This document shows positions 47,650 to 57,726 of a stretch of DNA of 64,000 bases, piece after piece. The stretch spans positions 792,546,979 to 792,610,978 of the forward strand of contig OX336389.2 in NCBI GenBank assembly GCA_946902985.2, given 5' to 3'. Below the pieces are notes generated by a model that was not told where the DNA came from, did no database searches, and worked only from the letters and a program-made list of their open reading frames with translations. Source of the stretch: Meconema thalassinum. Lineage: Eukaryota; Arthropoda; Insecta; Orthoptera; Tettigoniidae. Every line of letters begins with the position of its first letter. Within the stretch, counting starts at the first letter, position 1. A program made the position numbers and the translations under genes.

Positions 47650-48345
47650 CATGTTATTCATTTGTGTTGTGAATTAGGGTAGCTTTTTCATATTTTTCTG
47701 TTAGGTTCAGAATGTGCTTAGATTTAGCTTTGGAATAAATTTTGGATGAAACGCTTCTCGTTTACATCATTGCTACTGTTAACGTACGATAGGTATTAGC
47801 CCAACTTACTGTAACGTTAAATGTTAGAGGTGACACCATCATAGCATAGCTTTAAAACTTATTATGCCGTAAACGTAATGAATTCCTTGCATTGTAAACA
47901 AGTAAATATCTTTCTTTGCTGTAGATTCATGCTTGTATTAATATTATTGCATCTCCGAAGTAATTGTATAGGGAAGGATTACGTGTCATCCTCTTTGCTT
48001 GCTTATTGACTTCTTAATTTTTAGTAGGACTTCGAGAGGCTTAAGTCTTAGGATTTTTCGTATGGAGATGAGTTCGGTTATTATCACCACTGTTTAGCAC
48101 GATTAGCCGTTTTACCTCTCTGAAGTTGTTAGGGGTCTGCCAATTTTTCGAATAAACTGAGTGCGATTTAAATGTAAGCCTGGCCTTTTTATTGTATTTT
48201 GAGTTTGTATTCCTCTGGACTGGTCGTTTCCTCTAATTATACCCGACACCCCCGAGTTATGTTTCCCGATGTACCCCAGTCCAAGAATGCATTCCTTCCC
48301 GTCCTATATGTCTTCCTGCGAGAGGGGGGTTTCGGAAGGGTCATT
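47650..48345 (+). repeat. diverged dispersed repeat, copy 2
   Basis: Same family and orientation as 8300-9040. It ends where the first 340-bp direct repeat begins, at about the position where copy 1 also ends, so both copies share a boundary and the family has a real terminus there. Confidence 0.55.
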
Positions 48346-48684
48346 TAAGTTCCATTGATTTATTAGTTTTGAAGAACACGAACTCTTCCGGAAATGAGCT
48401 CCGATCGGTTGTTAAATTTGATGAGTGCACGAGAATCCTAAGACCACCTCATTGGACATGAGTCCAAAAACAGGTATTTAACAATATTTGAAATTAACAC
48501 GATGTACTAGATAGTATCGAGTTTGCACATTCTCAACACATACCCTGCGAAAATTAGGCCTAACTCTCATAAGACATGTTGAAATTCAATTCCGTGCCAT
48601 CAAACTGAACACCTGTTATATACAATATTAGGGGCTTGAGCGCAGTCCTATTATAAAGTCACACCTACACAAGCTAGGTCATTT
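48346..48684 (+). repeat. 340-bp direct repeat D1, copy 1
   Basis: About 97% identical by eye with 49005-49344, starting at TTAAGTTCCATTGATTTATT and ending at CACAAGCTAGGTCATT. Differences are a three-base insertion (AACACG against AACAACACG) and a few substitutions or one- to two-base gaps. The high identity shows a recent duplication compared with the decay of the neighbouring elements. Confidence 0.95.
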
Positions 48685-48726
48685 AAGGTCTATGGCTCCC
48701 CGAAATCCTCGTCAAACGGGCACAAT

Positions 48727-48960
48727 ATTGTAAATATCTTTCACCTGTATTCTCAAACATAGATGTTATAGCCTAAGTGTAGTGGTTCTGATGATGATCG
48801 CTTGACGATCGAAACTGGTCATCCTAGTGTATTTATTAATCTCATGTAATTTATTTCAGGATTAGGGCATAACCCAACTCTTTTTGGGTACATTCATGTT
48901 GACCGACTGAAAATCACCAAACGTTTGTTTACTTAGATAACACTGAAAAATGGCTTCAAA
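48727..48960 (+). repeat. Penelope-like element end, second copy
   Basis: Inverted relative to 42599-42817 and matching over most of its length (CTTTCACCTGTATTCTCAAA, CATAGATGTTATAGCCTAAG, GTCATCCTAGTGTATTTATT, GACTGAAAATCACCAAAC). It lies between the two D1 repeats. No coding part of the element is nearby. Confidence 0.8.
48784..48824 (+). ncRNA. hammerhead ribozyme-like motif, core intact
   Basis: Core CTGATGA (48788-48794), stem II GATCG/CGATC (48796-48800 with 48806-48810, five perfect pairs, loop CTTGA), GAAA (48811-48814), minimal stem III AC-TG-GT, predicted cleavage after C48820. Stem I GGTT/ATCC has one T-T mismatch. One unpaired T (48795) lies between CTGATGA and stem II. All invariant core bases are present. 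Such motifs with a two-pair stem III usually act as dimers or in a structural context. Confidence 0.72.
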
Positions 48961-49004
48961 CCCCACAAATGATAACACTCTTTGGCAAGTTTTTATCAGT
49001 TGAT

Positions 49005-49344
49005 TAAGTTCCATTGATTTATTAGTTTTGAAGAACAACACGAACTCTTCCGGAAATGAGCTCCGATCGGTTGTTAAATTTGATGAGTGCATGAGAATCC
49101 AAAGACCACCTCATTGGACATGAGTCCAAAAACAGGTATTTATCAATATTTGAAATTAACACGATGTACTAGATAGTATCGAGTTTGCACATTCTCAACA
49201 CATACCCTGCGAAAATTAGGCCTAACTCTCATAAGACATGTTGAAATTCAATTCCGTGCCATCAAACTCAACACCTGTTACATACAATTAGGGGCTTGAG
49301 CGCAGTCCTATTATAAAGTCAACACCTACACAAGCTAGGTCATT
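49005..49344 (+). repeat. 340-bp direct repeat D1, copy 2
   Basis: Second copy of the repeat at 48346-48684. The two are separated by about 320 bases that hold the Penelope-like end with the hammerhead. The arrangement D1 - Penelope end - D1 could come from unequal exchange, or the spacer could have inserted between pre-existing tandem copies. Confidence 0.95.
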
Positions 49345-49630
49345 ACTACTTCCCGATTTAGCTAGCATTTCTTAAGGGGGATGAGTAAAGAAATAAATTA
49401 TCATAATTACTTGAAGAACTAATGTAATGGTATTATTTACTCCGGGAAGAAAGTGGTAGTCAGTCACAAGTAGGCCTACTAGTATTAGCCTACCAATTAT
49501 AGCAGTGGAATGCAATAATAGTATTGCAGAAAATACAAATTCCCCTTAAATTTACGCAAACACTGACAATAGTTAGTCAAATACCATATCGGAGATGGAG
49601 ACTCTGCTGTGTACGTGGGGCTTGCCTCTT
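49345..49630. other. no gene recognised
   Basis: Nothing identifiable. Confidence 0.5.
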
Positions 49631-49815
49631 CTCCATAGGGGCATGGTGGTGCAGCGGTCAAGCTGTTCACCTCTCACCAAAGGAGGAGGTTCTTTTCCCG
49701 GTCAATGAATGTGAGATTTTCGAAGTGAAATGCCATGTCCTGTGGTTCGGATTCCATGTTAAATGGAGGTCCCGTGGCTCATGATCGCGAGATTAACGGT
49801 CACGTTAAACAACAA
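49631..49815 (+). mobile_element. tRNA-derived SINE, family D (tentative)
   Basis: GGGGCATGGTGGTGCAGCGG resembles an A box region and GGAGGTTCTTTTCCCGG a damaged B box. The body GTGAGATTTTCGAAGTGAAA, TCCTGTGGTTCGGATTCCAT and GTCACGTTAAACAACAAGCT ends in the ACAACAAGC motif shared with LINE tails. Only one copy is in the window. Confidence 0.5.
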
Positions 49816-51319
49816 GCTTCATTTTCTCTTCCTTTTGTCCATCTTCAGTAGATGCAATGTTTTTGGAAAATAAATAATAATATTGTTTCTATTAGGAGAA
49901 GCTTTTCAGTTGATCAGCACGTGTGTACCCAATTAGATTATGCCGGAAGTCACAATTAGTAACCTAGTGTCTGGAGCAAATACATGAATTATTTATACAA
50001 TTAATAAAACAATTCTCATACAAATGATTACAGGCACTAGGAAGTTAATTGACCCACCCAATATAACTGGGTACACACTTGTTCACCGACTGAAAATCTA
50101 TACTTCCATTCCGTAGTACAATTTATTAATAATTAGGCAATTCAAATTTTGACACAGAATAAGGGTGGAGTAACTCAGCTCTGAATTACCGGCAATCGTA
50201 AACTATATGGCAGACGTAACTCATGGTCAATGAGCATTGCGTGAATCTGCCACATATTTTACACTTTCCTGTCATTTCGAACTGAGTTAGACAGCTTTAG
50301 GTCTCAATGGCTCGTGTTTGATAATGACAATGACAATGCAAAGTTTTAAATCGAGAGACTGCTAAGAACACTAAAGATTACTGCCGTTGATTATGCGGTA
50401 AGCTATCACAAAAACTTAAGGCTGTGCATTTAATACGTATTCAGGGCAAATTGAAGGTATATGAAGTAAGGTGATGAGGCAGTTTGCTACTGCTTTCCTC
50501 ATTGGTCAGATAAAGCTATTGCGGAATCACTGAATTCATATATAACGCCTGTCACAGCATCCTCAGGAATTGACTGTGTAATCGCTCCAATTATATAGCA
50601 CCGACGACACCTCAGTATAATCACATTTGTGAATAGCTTCATTTTACCCTTGGTGGTTCCAACAAACAGATGCAAAACTATTGTGTTCGTCAATATACAG
50701 TAGAATCCACCCATATTTACTATTCAGGTTGAACTCCAATTGGAAGCTTTTACACATACAGTACAATAGTGTTTGAGTAACTGAATGAATGATCATTCAA
50801 ATACAGGTATTTTCGTATTTAGGGCTGAAATCACTGACCCCATTAATCATGTCAAATTTACTTCATGTAATATACATTATACATGCTCCATACTCGGTGC
50901 ATACGTAGAGAATGTGCTGAAAGTCATCTGTACAGTGGAATAATTATCATTAGAGAAAGTCATGCAATTTCCATCATTAGATGCCAGAGGGCTATGGAAG
51001 AATAATTAGGTATTTTAACATAAACACAGGCGAAAATGCCTTGAAGGGCACCAGGTAAGAATAAAACCTATTGGTTTCAAGAATTATACAAAGATCATGT
51101 CGTAGGTAGATGGTTTTGATTGAATGATAAGAATATCCAGAATACTTAATACATATCGGTAGGAACATATAACAACAGGTGTAACAACCTCGAGTGCCCT
51201 TAAAAAGAGTTAAATTGGCATGTACTCATCAGTGGTGGGTTATGAACTCAAATACTAGGGAGGCCAGTATAGCCAACATAGGTAAGAATCCATCTCCTAA
51301 GCCATGCAAACATTCATAA
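49816..51319. other. no gene; possible third trace of the Penelope end
   Basis: At 50067-50098 GGGTACACACTTGTTCACCG / ACTGAAAATC resembles the GGGTACATTCATGTTGACCG / ACTGAAAATC end of the 48.7-kb copy. The bases before it (49970-50065) share scattered words such as CCTAGTGT and ATTCTCAT. A very diverged copy is possible. The rest shows nothing. Confidence 0.4.
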
Positions 51320-51348
51320 AATAATAATAATAATAATAATAATAATAA
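51320..51348. repeat. (AAT)n microsatellite
   Basis: A short array directly beside the 3' side of the next SINE, as at 42.3 kb. Confidence 0.9.
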
Positions 51349-51565
51349 CGATATTAATTTTATCGGTCTTGCGTCCCTTTTAACTACTGCGGATTTTAGG
51401 ACGCCAGGCCACCGGAGTTTCAGCCTGATGGTTTTTTTAACGTGCCAGGAAATCTACTGACAGGGCTGCCTTGCATTTACAGTAAGCATCCTAAAATGTC
51501 CACTGACTGCGTCGGAATTCGGTCGAACAACTTTGGCCAGAGAAGGCAAGAACGTCACCGTTGCG
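51349..51565 (-). mobile_element. tRNA-derived SINE, family B
   Basis: Reverse orientation: GTCTTGCGTCCCTTTTAACT, ACGTGCCAGGAAATCTACTG and GAAGGCAAGAACGTCACCGT on the plus strand match the complements of the other family B copies. The B box region is damaged (GAATTCGGTCGAAC). Confidence 0.72.
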
Positions 51566-51899
51566 TCATGTATTCAGTCAATATAATATCAACTCACTCC
51601 TGCTTGAAAAGGGATTTTCTAGCTAGGAACGAATAACATCCTCATTCGTAGGTCTATGCGCTAAATCAGCACTGTTAACGGGCAACTCTTTCGCTTTTGG
51701 TGTAACTTACAGCAATCACCGCTACTGCACAGCAAAGACCGTGTGCGGAAATGAAATCTTCTGGCCTCCTTATAGTGCCTTCAATATTCACCCCTCTTCG
51801 TCACCTCACTCAACGTGCAGGGGCTGACGTCACGGTTGCCATGACAGCCGACGCCTGGCAGGTGGCCCTGTAACAACCTGGCCTTTAAATGGAATTTTC
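51566..51899. other. no gene recognised
   Basis: Nothing beyond a GC-richer patch at 51770-51890. Confidence 0.5.
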
Positions 51900-52524
51900 T
51901 GAGCGGAAAAAATGAACGATTGAAACAAATCTTGGAACATGTATAATGATCGCACCAGCGTTTGTTGATACAATAGCAGTAGCGCTAGAGGAAATAAAAT
52001 ACAACAACTTAGTAGGAGTATTGATATTTGTATTAGCAACAATGCTAATAGTAACAAGTAGTTCCATGAAGAACTAGACAGCATATACTCATATGTCCTA
52101 CTTATGTTAGTGGCCCCTATAAACATACAAAATGCCAGTTTGATAGCTGTAATATATCCGTAGAAATAGAGACCCGTCGAAATATTTTGGATGGTCGCCA
52201 TGTTGGATTTTTATATACGTAGGCCATATTGTTATGTATTATAAGATGAGGAATATTGCATAGGTTTATTATTCAAACTTCAATCGCATGATTAGGGCAC
52301 AAGACATAACACGTAGTTCCCTGAAGAGCTAAACAGCCTCTTTTCATTATATTCTCTATCCACATACAAAATTTCAGTTTGATCACTATAATAGATTCGT
52401 AAATATTGAGAACCATCTAAATACTTCGGATGTTCGCCTTGTTGGATATTCATATATGTAGACCATAGAGTTAGGCATGAGGCTCACATTTTTAGATAAA
52501 TAAATATTCTTTTATGTAAATACA

Positions 52525-52705
52525 CTGAAGAAAATGGAAATTACAACACCATGAAGGCATTGGTCGTTTGTGTTGATTTTCAAGATATGGAACGATGCCA
52601 TGTAGGTATGTAAACGAATGGCATAGGGTAGTCTTTGGTGATGAATCGCGCTTCTGTCTTGCCCGCAGTGATCGCCGGAATCGTGTGCGCCGACGTACTT
52701 TCTAT
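52525..52705 (+). mobile_element. Tc1-like element, internally deleted
   Basis: The first part (ACTGAAGAAAATGGAAATTA, CAACACCATGAAGGCATTGG) looks like the terminal noncoding sequence of an insect Tc1-like transposon. It joins directly, near 52612, to EWHRVVFGDESRFCLARSD (52616-52672), the first catalytic block of a Tc1 transposase with its Asp in DES. The usual 150 or so N-terminal residues are missing, as is everything downstream. This is a deletion derivative, or two scraps side by side. The ends were not found. Confidence 0.65.
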
Positions 52706-53029
52706 AAATACATAAATTCCTGCTTCTCGCTTATTAGCAAATAAAAATACATATTTTTACATTTTTTAAAGAATCAGTTTATTGCATTTTTGTTCTGTGT
52801 TACTTCAACGGTGAAGAACCTGTGAACTATTTAATTCTCAGAGCATATGTCAGCTTGCAACTGTGTTATTCTTAACTTGTCGCCCCGTGTCACTCACTGT
52901 GGAAGCCGGGGATATCCTTGTCCATACACATATTGCCCCACGTTCTAGCCCTCCCTCCCTCAGCTACCTGGAATCAGTGTCACTCACATGCAGCTCATTT
53001 CTGGCACTGTGAAGTTTAAGGCAGTTATC

Positions 53030-53280
53030 GTCTGTTGCAGAATATAAAGATAATTTTACTTCTGATGGGGGCGTTCTGTTCTGCCAACCATGTGGGAAAT
53101 CAATCAAGGCTGAACAGCGATCTCAAGCTACAATACACCTCAAGGGCAAGAAACAAATGCCATAGCTTCGCACCTTCAGAAGAAGTGTTTCGTGATAATT
53201 GTCGGTCATTTGTGATGGACAACCTGAAGATGTATCTCGTTGTGTATTCTAATGCTTCAGCAGTCAGTGAGACAGCATAA
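53030..53280 (+). pseudogene. BED-type zinc finger remnant (hAT-related)
   Basis: In one plus frame DNFTSDGGVLFCQPCGKSIK / AEQRSQATIHLKGKKQ (53051-53157) has the CxxC...HxxxxKH-like pattern of the N-terminal finger in CGGBP1/hAT-type transposase relatives (last His replaced). Downstream, in another frame, FRDNCRSFVMDNLKMYLVVY could correspond to the following LCxAFVxANIPLxKL segment. A frameshift near 53157 breaks it. I recognise it only from the finger and the two-part order. Confidence 0.45.
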
Positions 53281-54365
53281 ATTCCATTCGTGAGTACCGC
53301 ATATTGTTTATATTCACATTAATAAACTAAATTATAATTAAATATTTTTACTTTTTGGTCACATATTTCAGGTATTTTAATACATTAAAAATAAATATTA
53401 TCTCGATTCTTAGCACCTAAAATCCGAGTCCTAGTTATGTAGGCTACTATTACATGAAGATTATTGCGTAGGTGTATTACTCAAACTTTAATCGCAGGAT
53501 TAGGACACTAGAAATAAATACGAGATTTTGGAATTTGGCACAGCCGCTATCTTGTGGTTATGAAAACAATTGAAATAAATTAGATGCCAGCGGATTCAAA
53601 TTTGTATAAGCATTTACCGTACCAAGTTTCACTGTTCTCGGATGGATAAATCGCGAGAAACGTCCATTTGAATAATTGCATTTTGCGTAGCCGCCATGGC
53701 GGATTTGTGCTCAACAGGTTACTGAAAGTCCCATAGGCGAACTCATGTTCATAGCCTTTAGCAACTTACAATAGTTCAGTTTGATTGCTATCATAGATTA
53801 GTAGATATTGAGAACCGTCTAAATATTTCGAATAGTCGCCATGTTGGACTTTTATATATGTAGGCCAAAGAGATATGTACTATTCGATGACGATTTTTGC
53901 GTAAGTTTATTGTTCAAACGTTGACTTCGATCGCATGTTTAGGATACAGGAAATAAAAAACTCCATTTTTAAATTTCGCACGGCCGCCTTCTTGAATTTA
54001 TGTAAACAATTGATCTAAATTAGATGTCAGTTTATTTCAATGTGTATAAACAATTGCTGTACCATGTTTCATTGCGCTCGGTTGGTTAAATCGCGGGAAA
54101 ACTCTATTTAAATGTCTCAAATTCGCTTTGTCACCATGTTTGTTTTGTAATTAACGGGTTTTTGAAAGTCACATGGGTAAACTTCCAGTAGTGTCCATTA
54201 TTACCGTACAAAATTCCAGGTTGATATCAGTAATAGTTTCGGAGATATAGAATGCCAGTGAAATATTTTGCACTGCCGCCATGTTGGATTGGTGAGACGT
54301 AAAATTTGAAGAGCATGGTTGGCGTCGGAAGATATACTCCTATGTCCTTACCGTGTTTTGCCGAC

Positions 54366-54668
54366 CCCCCGTGGTGTTGGGATAGCACGCCTGCCTCTCA
54401 CCCGGAGGCCCCGGGTTCGATTCCAGTCTCCATCAGGGATTTTAGAAACTGACGTGAGGGCTGGAACGGGGTGTACTCAACCTCAAGAGGACAATTGAGT
54501 AGCTATCTGATAGTGTGCCAGCGCCCCGGTCACGAAAATCAAGATTACGGGCCGAGGGGGCTCGCTGCGCTGACCACGCGTCACCCCAATATCCGCCGAC
54601 AAAATGGTGGGGCAGCGGTCGCTTGGTAGGTCTAGGCCCTTTATGGGCTGTAGTGCCAAGGGTTATTT
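54366..54668 (+). mobile_element. tRNA-derived SINE, family A-like, longer tail
   Basis: The head has CCCCGTGGTGTTGGGATAGC and the B box CCCCGGGTTCGATTCCAG. GAGGGCTGGAACGGGGTGTA, CTCAACCTC and ATTGAGTAGC parallel the family A body. After 54490 the sequence differs (CGCCCCGGTCACGAAAATCA, AGGCCCTTTATGGGCTGTAG), so this is a subfamily with another tail. It is inserted in the RTE-like region. Confidence 0.75.
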
Positions 54669-54760
54669 TTACCGAGTTTCATTGAAATCTCTCCATCCGT
54701 TTAGATTTTATAAGGGGGTTACACACAGACACGCGCACACACACACATATGGACAAAAGT

Positions 54761-55629
54761 TGATCTCATAAGCCTTTTTTATGATTGAGAATAGGCTAAA
54801 AATAACAAATTTATACAGCAAAATGAAAAAGGTTAGGCCTGCCTTGCCTCCTCTCAAAAGACGCAATTGGAAGTCATTGATTTTTGATATAGATTACGAT
54901 ATCCAACGCCCACTTTACACTTTGTTGGAGTTCGGCGATGGTTGTTTCTTGGGTCATGTATCAGGTCAACCACCCAACATTAGTAACGCTGTTGCAAACT
55001 TCTAATTTTGAGGGTTTCGCACAAATTAATTGCAGAGACATGGAGTTAACGGACACCCACTCGCCGTATGCAGATACATTACATGATTGTAATGCAACAC
55101 AACGTAGTGGAAACACAACGTACGATTAGTCTGCTGGACATGTTATAATACTGTAACGAACCCATATACATATAGAACATATTTGCATCAATGTGATGTC
55201 TCACACGCTGTCTTTAGTAAAAGTTCAAATGAAAAATCAAATAGTTCCGTGAAGAACTAAATAGGCTAAAAATACCAAAATTGTGAAATATTAATTGCGC
55301 CTAACAGGAACTTTTTTCCGTTTTCTGGAAAGCGTGTTCACATAGAGAAATGTTGTTACAGAAACAAACATATATCAGGTGAATCAGCTGCCTCTGATAA
55401 TATTGGTCTATGCAGCCCTACTGGCGTTGTGTTCCGGAAGGTCGATATTTTTCTGCTTGCATTCTCTATGGTGCTAATACACTGCAAGCATAACCCGCTA
55501 CAGACTAATATGCGAGAAAATACATAGTGTTCAATATCGTTTGCAGGATACGCTGACATAGCATTGGTACCATACGGGATGCAAGCAAAGGAAGTTTAAC
55601 CTTTATGATAACAACGGTGGTTGGGCTGT
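54761..55629. other. no gene recognised
   Basis: Around 55245-55280 GTTCCGTGAAGAACTAAATA repeats a phrase found at about 52061 and 52316 in the RTE-like region, so fragments of that family continue here. Confidence 0.45.
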
Positions 55630-55766
55630 ATAAATCTATATTACTAGCAGAAGTGCTCGACTTCGTCCGGTGGATTTATTTGTTTTATGGATGATAATGA
55701 ATACTACTACAGAACTGGAACATGATAATTAAACTACCAGAAAAACAATAATTAAATATAACATTT

Positions 55767-55828
55767 TGTGGTGGTGGTGGTGGTGGTGGTGGTGGTGGTA
55801 GTGGTGGTGTTGGTGGTGGTTGTTGTGA
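55767..55828. repeat. (GGT)n microsatellite
   Basis: About 20 GGT units with a few changes (GTAGTGGT, GTTGGT). Confidence 0.95.
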
Positions 55829-56537
55829 GGGTGATAAGCAGTACAGTATAATGGACTTAACTTTTAGGTCACTTTCCCTTAATGATAATAATGATAATAA
55901 TGAATAGGGAAACGGCTATTTACTAACTACAGCACTGACACATGTAATTTACAAACAAATTTCTAAAAATGAATAGAAAGAGGAGTAAGTGAAATAAAAG
56001 ACATTGTCTAGGGACTATATCTCATTGTCTGTTATAAGTGTAGAGACCAATAGTGTCGTCTTTTGTCGCATAGTGCCGTAGGAAAATAATCAGAACACTC
56101 GGGAAAACTTCGGCTGTTCCGAGCTCCTGAGGTAGCACTAGTATAATTTATGGCCACATAGCGCTCAACGATAAATTTAGGAATACGTTAAGGTAAATTT
56201 GAAGGCACCAACGCTTATTGCAGCTGATAATCTCAATGTATTGCACCAACACCATTGCACTTATAGAGATGCATGATATGTTCATGATGATAGCTGATTT
56301 AAGGGACAAAATAAATCTTTTTTTATTAATTACTCCCCATGACTGCAATTTATAAGCAGCGCAAGATTTAACAATTTTCGCAATTCTGCACAAGAACACT
56401 GGTAGGGGCGACGTGATGCAGCCCGAATTGCCAGTCAACAATGGACTTATTAAAATACTCTTACAGTTACACTACTACGGACATGAATGATTCTAGGGCC
56501 TTACTACATGGTTTTCAAGTTCCGTTTGTTTGTTATT

Positions 56538-57600
56538 CTAAATGTAGGGAATGGAGAGCGTTGCCCAAAATATAAATTGGACAGTGTTACCAGCAGGGTT
56601 TCAAAGTGTATGTATAATTTGGTGTAATTAGGAGGAACGGTGTATATTTGTGATAAAGGGTCTAAATGCAGGGAATGGAGTGGTCTGTCCGAAATTTCAA
56701 GCAGACAGTGTTACTCGTCGGTTTCCTAAGTGTAAGTATGTGAAATTTAGTTCAGATCTGTGAATCGGTGTATATTTATGCCAAAGTGCCTAAATGCAGC
56801 AAATATAGTGGTCTGTCCGAAATTTCATGCTGACAGTGTTACTCGCAGGGATCAAAAGGTAAGTATACAAATTTTGGTCCAGATCGGTGAAACGGTGTAG
56901 ATTTGTGCCAAAGAGCCTAAATGCAGGGAAAGGAGTGGTCTGTCCGAAATTTCATGCAGGCAGTGTTCTTCGCAGTGTTCCAAAGGGTAAGTATACAAAT
57001 TTTGGTTCAGATCGGTGAAACGGTGTGGATTTGTGCCAAAGGGCCTAAAATGCAGGGAATAGAGTAGTCTGTCCGAAATTTAAAGTGGATAGTATTGCCT
57101 GCAGTGTTCCAAAGGGTGTGTATACAAATTTTCGTTCAGATCGGTGAAACGGTGTAGATTTGTGCCAAAGGGCCTAAATGCATGGAATGGAGTGGTCTGT
57201 CCGAAATTTCTTGCAGACTGTGTTACTCACAGGGTTCCAAGAGGTAAGTATACACATTTTGGTTGAGATCGGTGAATCGCTGTAGATTTGTGCCAAAGGG
57301 CATAAATGCAGGGAATGGAGTGGTCTGTCCGAGATTTTATGTAAACAGTGTTACTCGCAGGGTTCTAAAGGCTAAGTATACACATTTTGGTCCAAATCGG
57401 TGAAAAGGTGTAGATTTGTGACAAAGGGCCTAAATACAGGGAATGGACTGGTCTGTCATAAATTTCATGCAGACAGTGTTACTCGCAGGGTTCCAATGGG
57501 TAAGTATACAAATTTTGATTCAGATCGGTGAAACGGTGTGGATTTGTGTCAAAGGGCCTAAATGCAGGGAATGGAGTGGTCTATCCAAAATTTAATATAG
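56538..57600 (+). repeat. 128-bp minisatellite, about 8.5 copies
   Basis: Units start at about 56538, 56660, 56789, 56916, 57044, 57173, 57301, 57429 and 57557 (the last partial). Each reads CTAAATGCAGGGAATGGAGT, GGTCTGTCCGAAATTTCATG, CAGACAGTGTTACTCGCAGG, GTAAGTATACAAATTTTGGT, CAGATCGGTGAAACGGTGTA and GATTTGTGCCAAAGGGC, with substitutions. The first unit is the most diverged and has a deletion. The spacing excludes a CRISPR (no spacers; the whole period is repeated). Confidence 0.95.
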
Positions 57601-57726
57601 CCTAAACTATTCCTCTTGAATCTGGCTATCATATAAAAAAAGAATTTTTCGAATCCGACTGGTAGTTCCAGAGATTAGCACGTTTAAACACACAAACTCT
57701 TCTGATTTATTATATTAGTATAGATT

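Larger units (their letters stand above)
51900..54760 (+). repeat. RTE-like non-autonomous region with repeated modules
   Basis: The phrase CGCCATGTTGGA or a close variant recurs at about 52196, 52434, 53693, 53838 and 54288. It is often preceded by GAGAACCGTCTAAATATTTC-like text and followed by TTTTATATATGTAGGCC and a CAAACTT(C/T)AATCGCA block. The modules are 150-300 bases and diverged. The region ends in CCGAGTTTCATTGAAATCTC, GGGGGTTACACACAGAC and (CA)n, the usual tail of RTE-like insect repeats. Later insertions interrupt it: a Tc1 fragment, a zinc-finger remnant and a SINE. Several minus frames at 51830-52201 are chance frames. Confidence 0.55.
55630..57726 (+). repeat. RTE-like non-autonomous element with internal arrays
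   Basis: Opens with CTATATTACTAGCAG and CTCGACTTCGTCCGG, the start of a common class of insect interspersed repeats. It closes with CTGGCTATCATATAAAAAAA, TTTTCGAATCCGACTGGTAG, TTCCAGAGATTAGC and TTATATTAGTATAGATT, the usual end of that class. Between lie a GGT microsatellite, about 700 bases of AT-rich DNA and a 128-bp minisatellite. No protein is encoded. Both ends belong to the same class, so I treat it as one element, but a chance juxtaposition of two copies is possible. Confidence 0.5.

Noticed and set aside
51830..52201. Open frame of 123 codons on the minus strand with hydrophobic stretches
   Set aside because: It lies across noncoding repeat modules shared with other parts of the window; the Leu-rich text comes from repeated AAT/AGC codons read in reverse.
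56538..57600. CRISPR-like array
   Set aside because: The whole 128-base period is repeated without unique spacers, and the context is eukaryotic.
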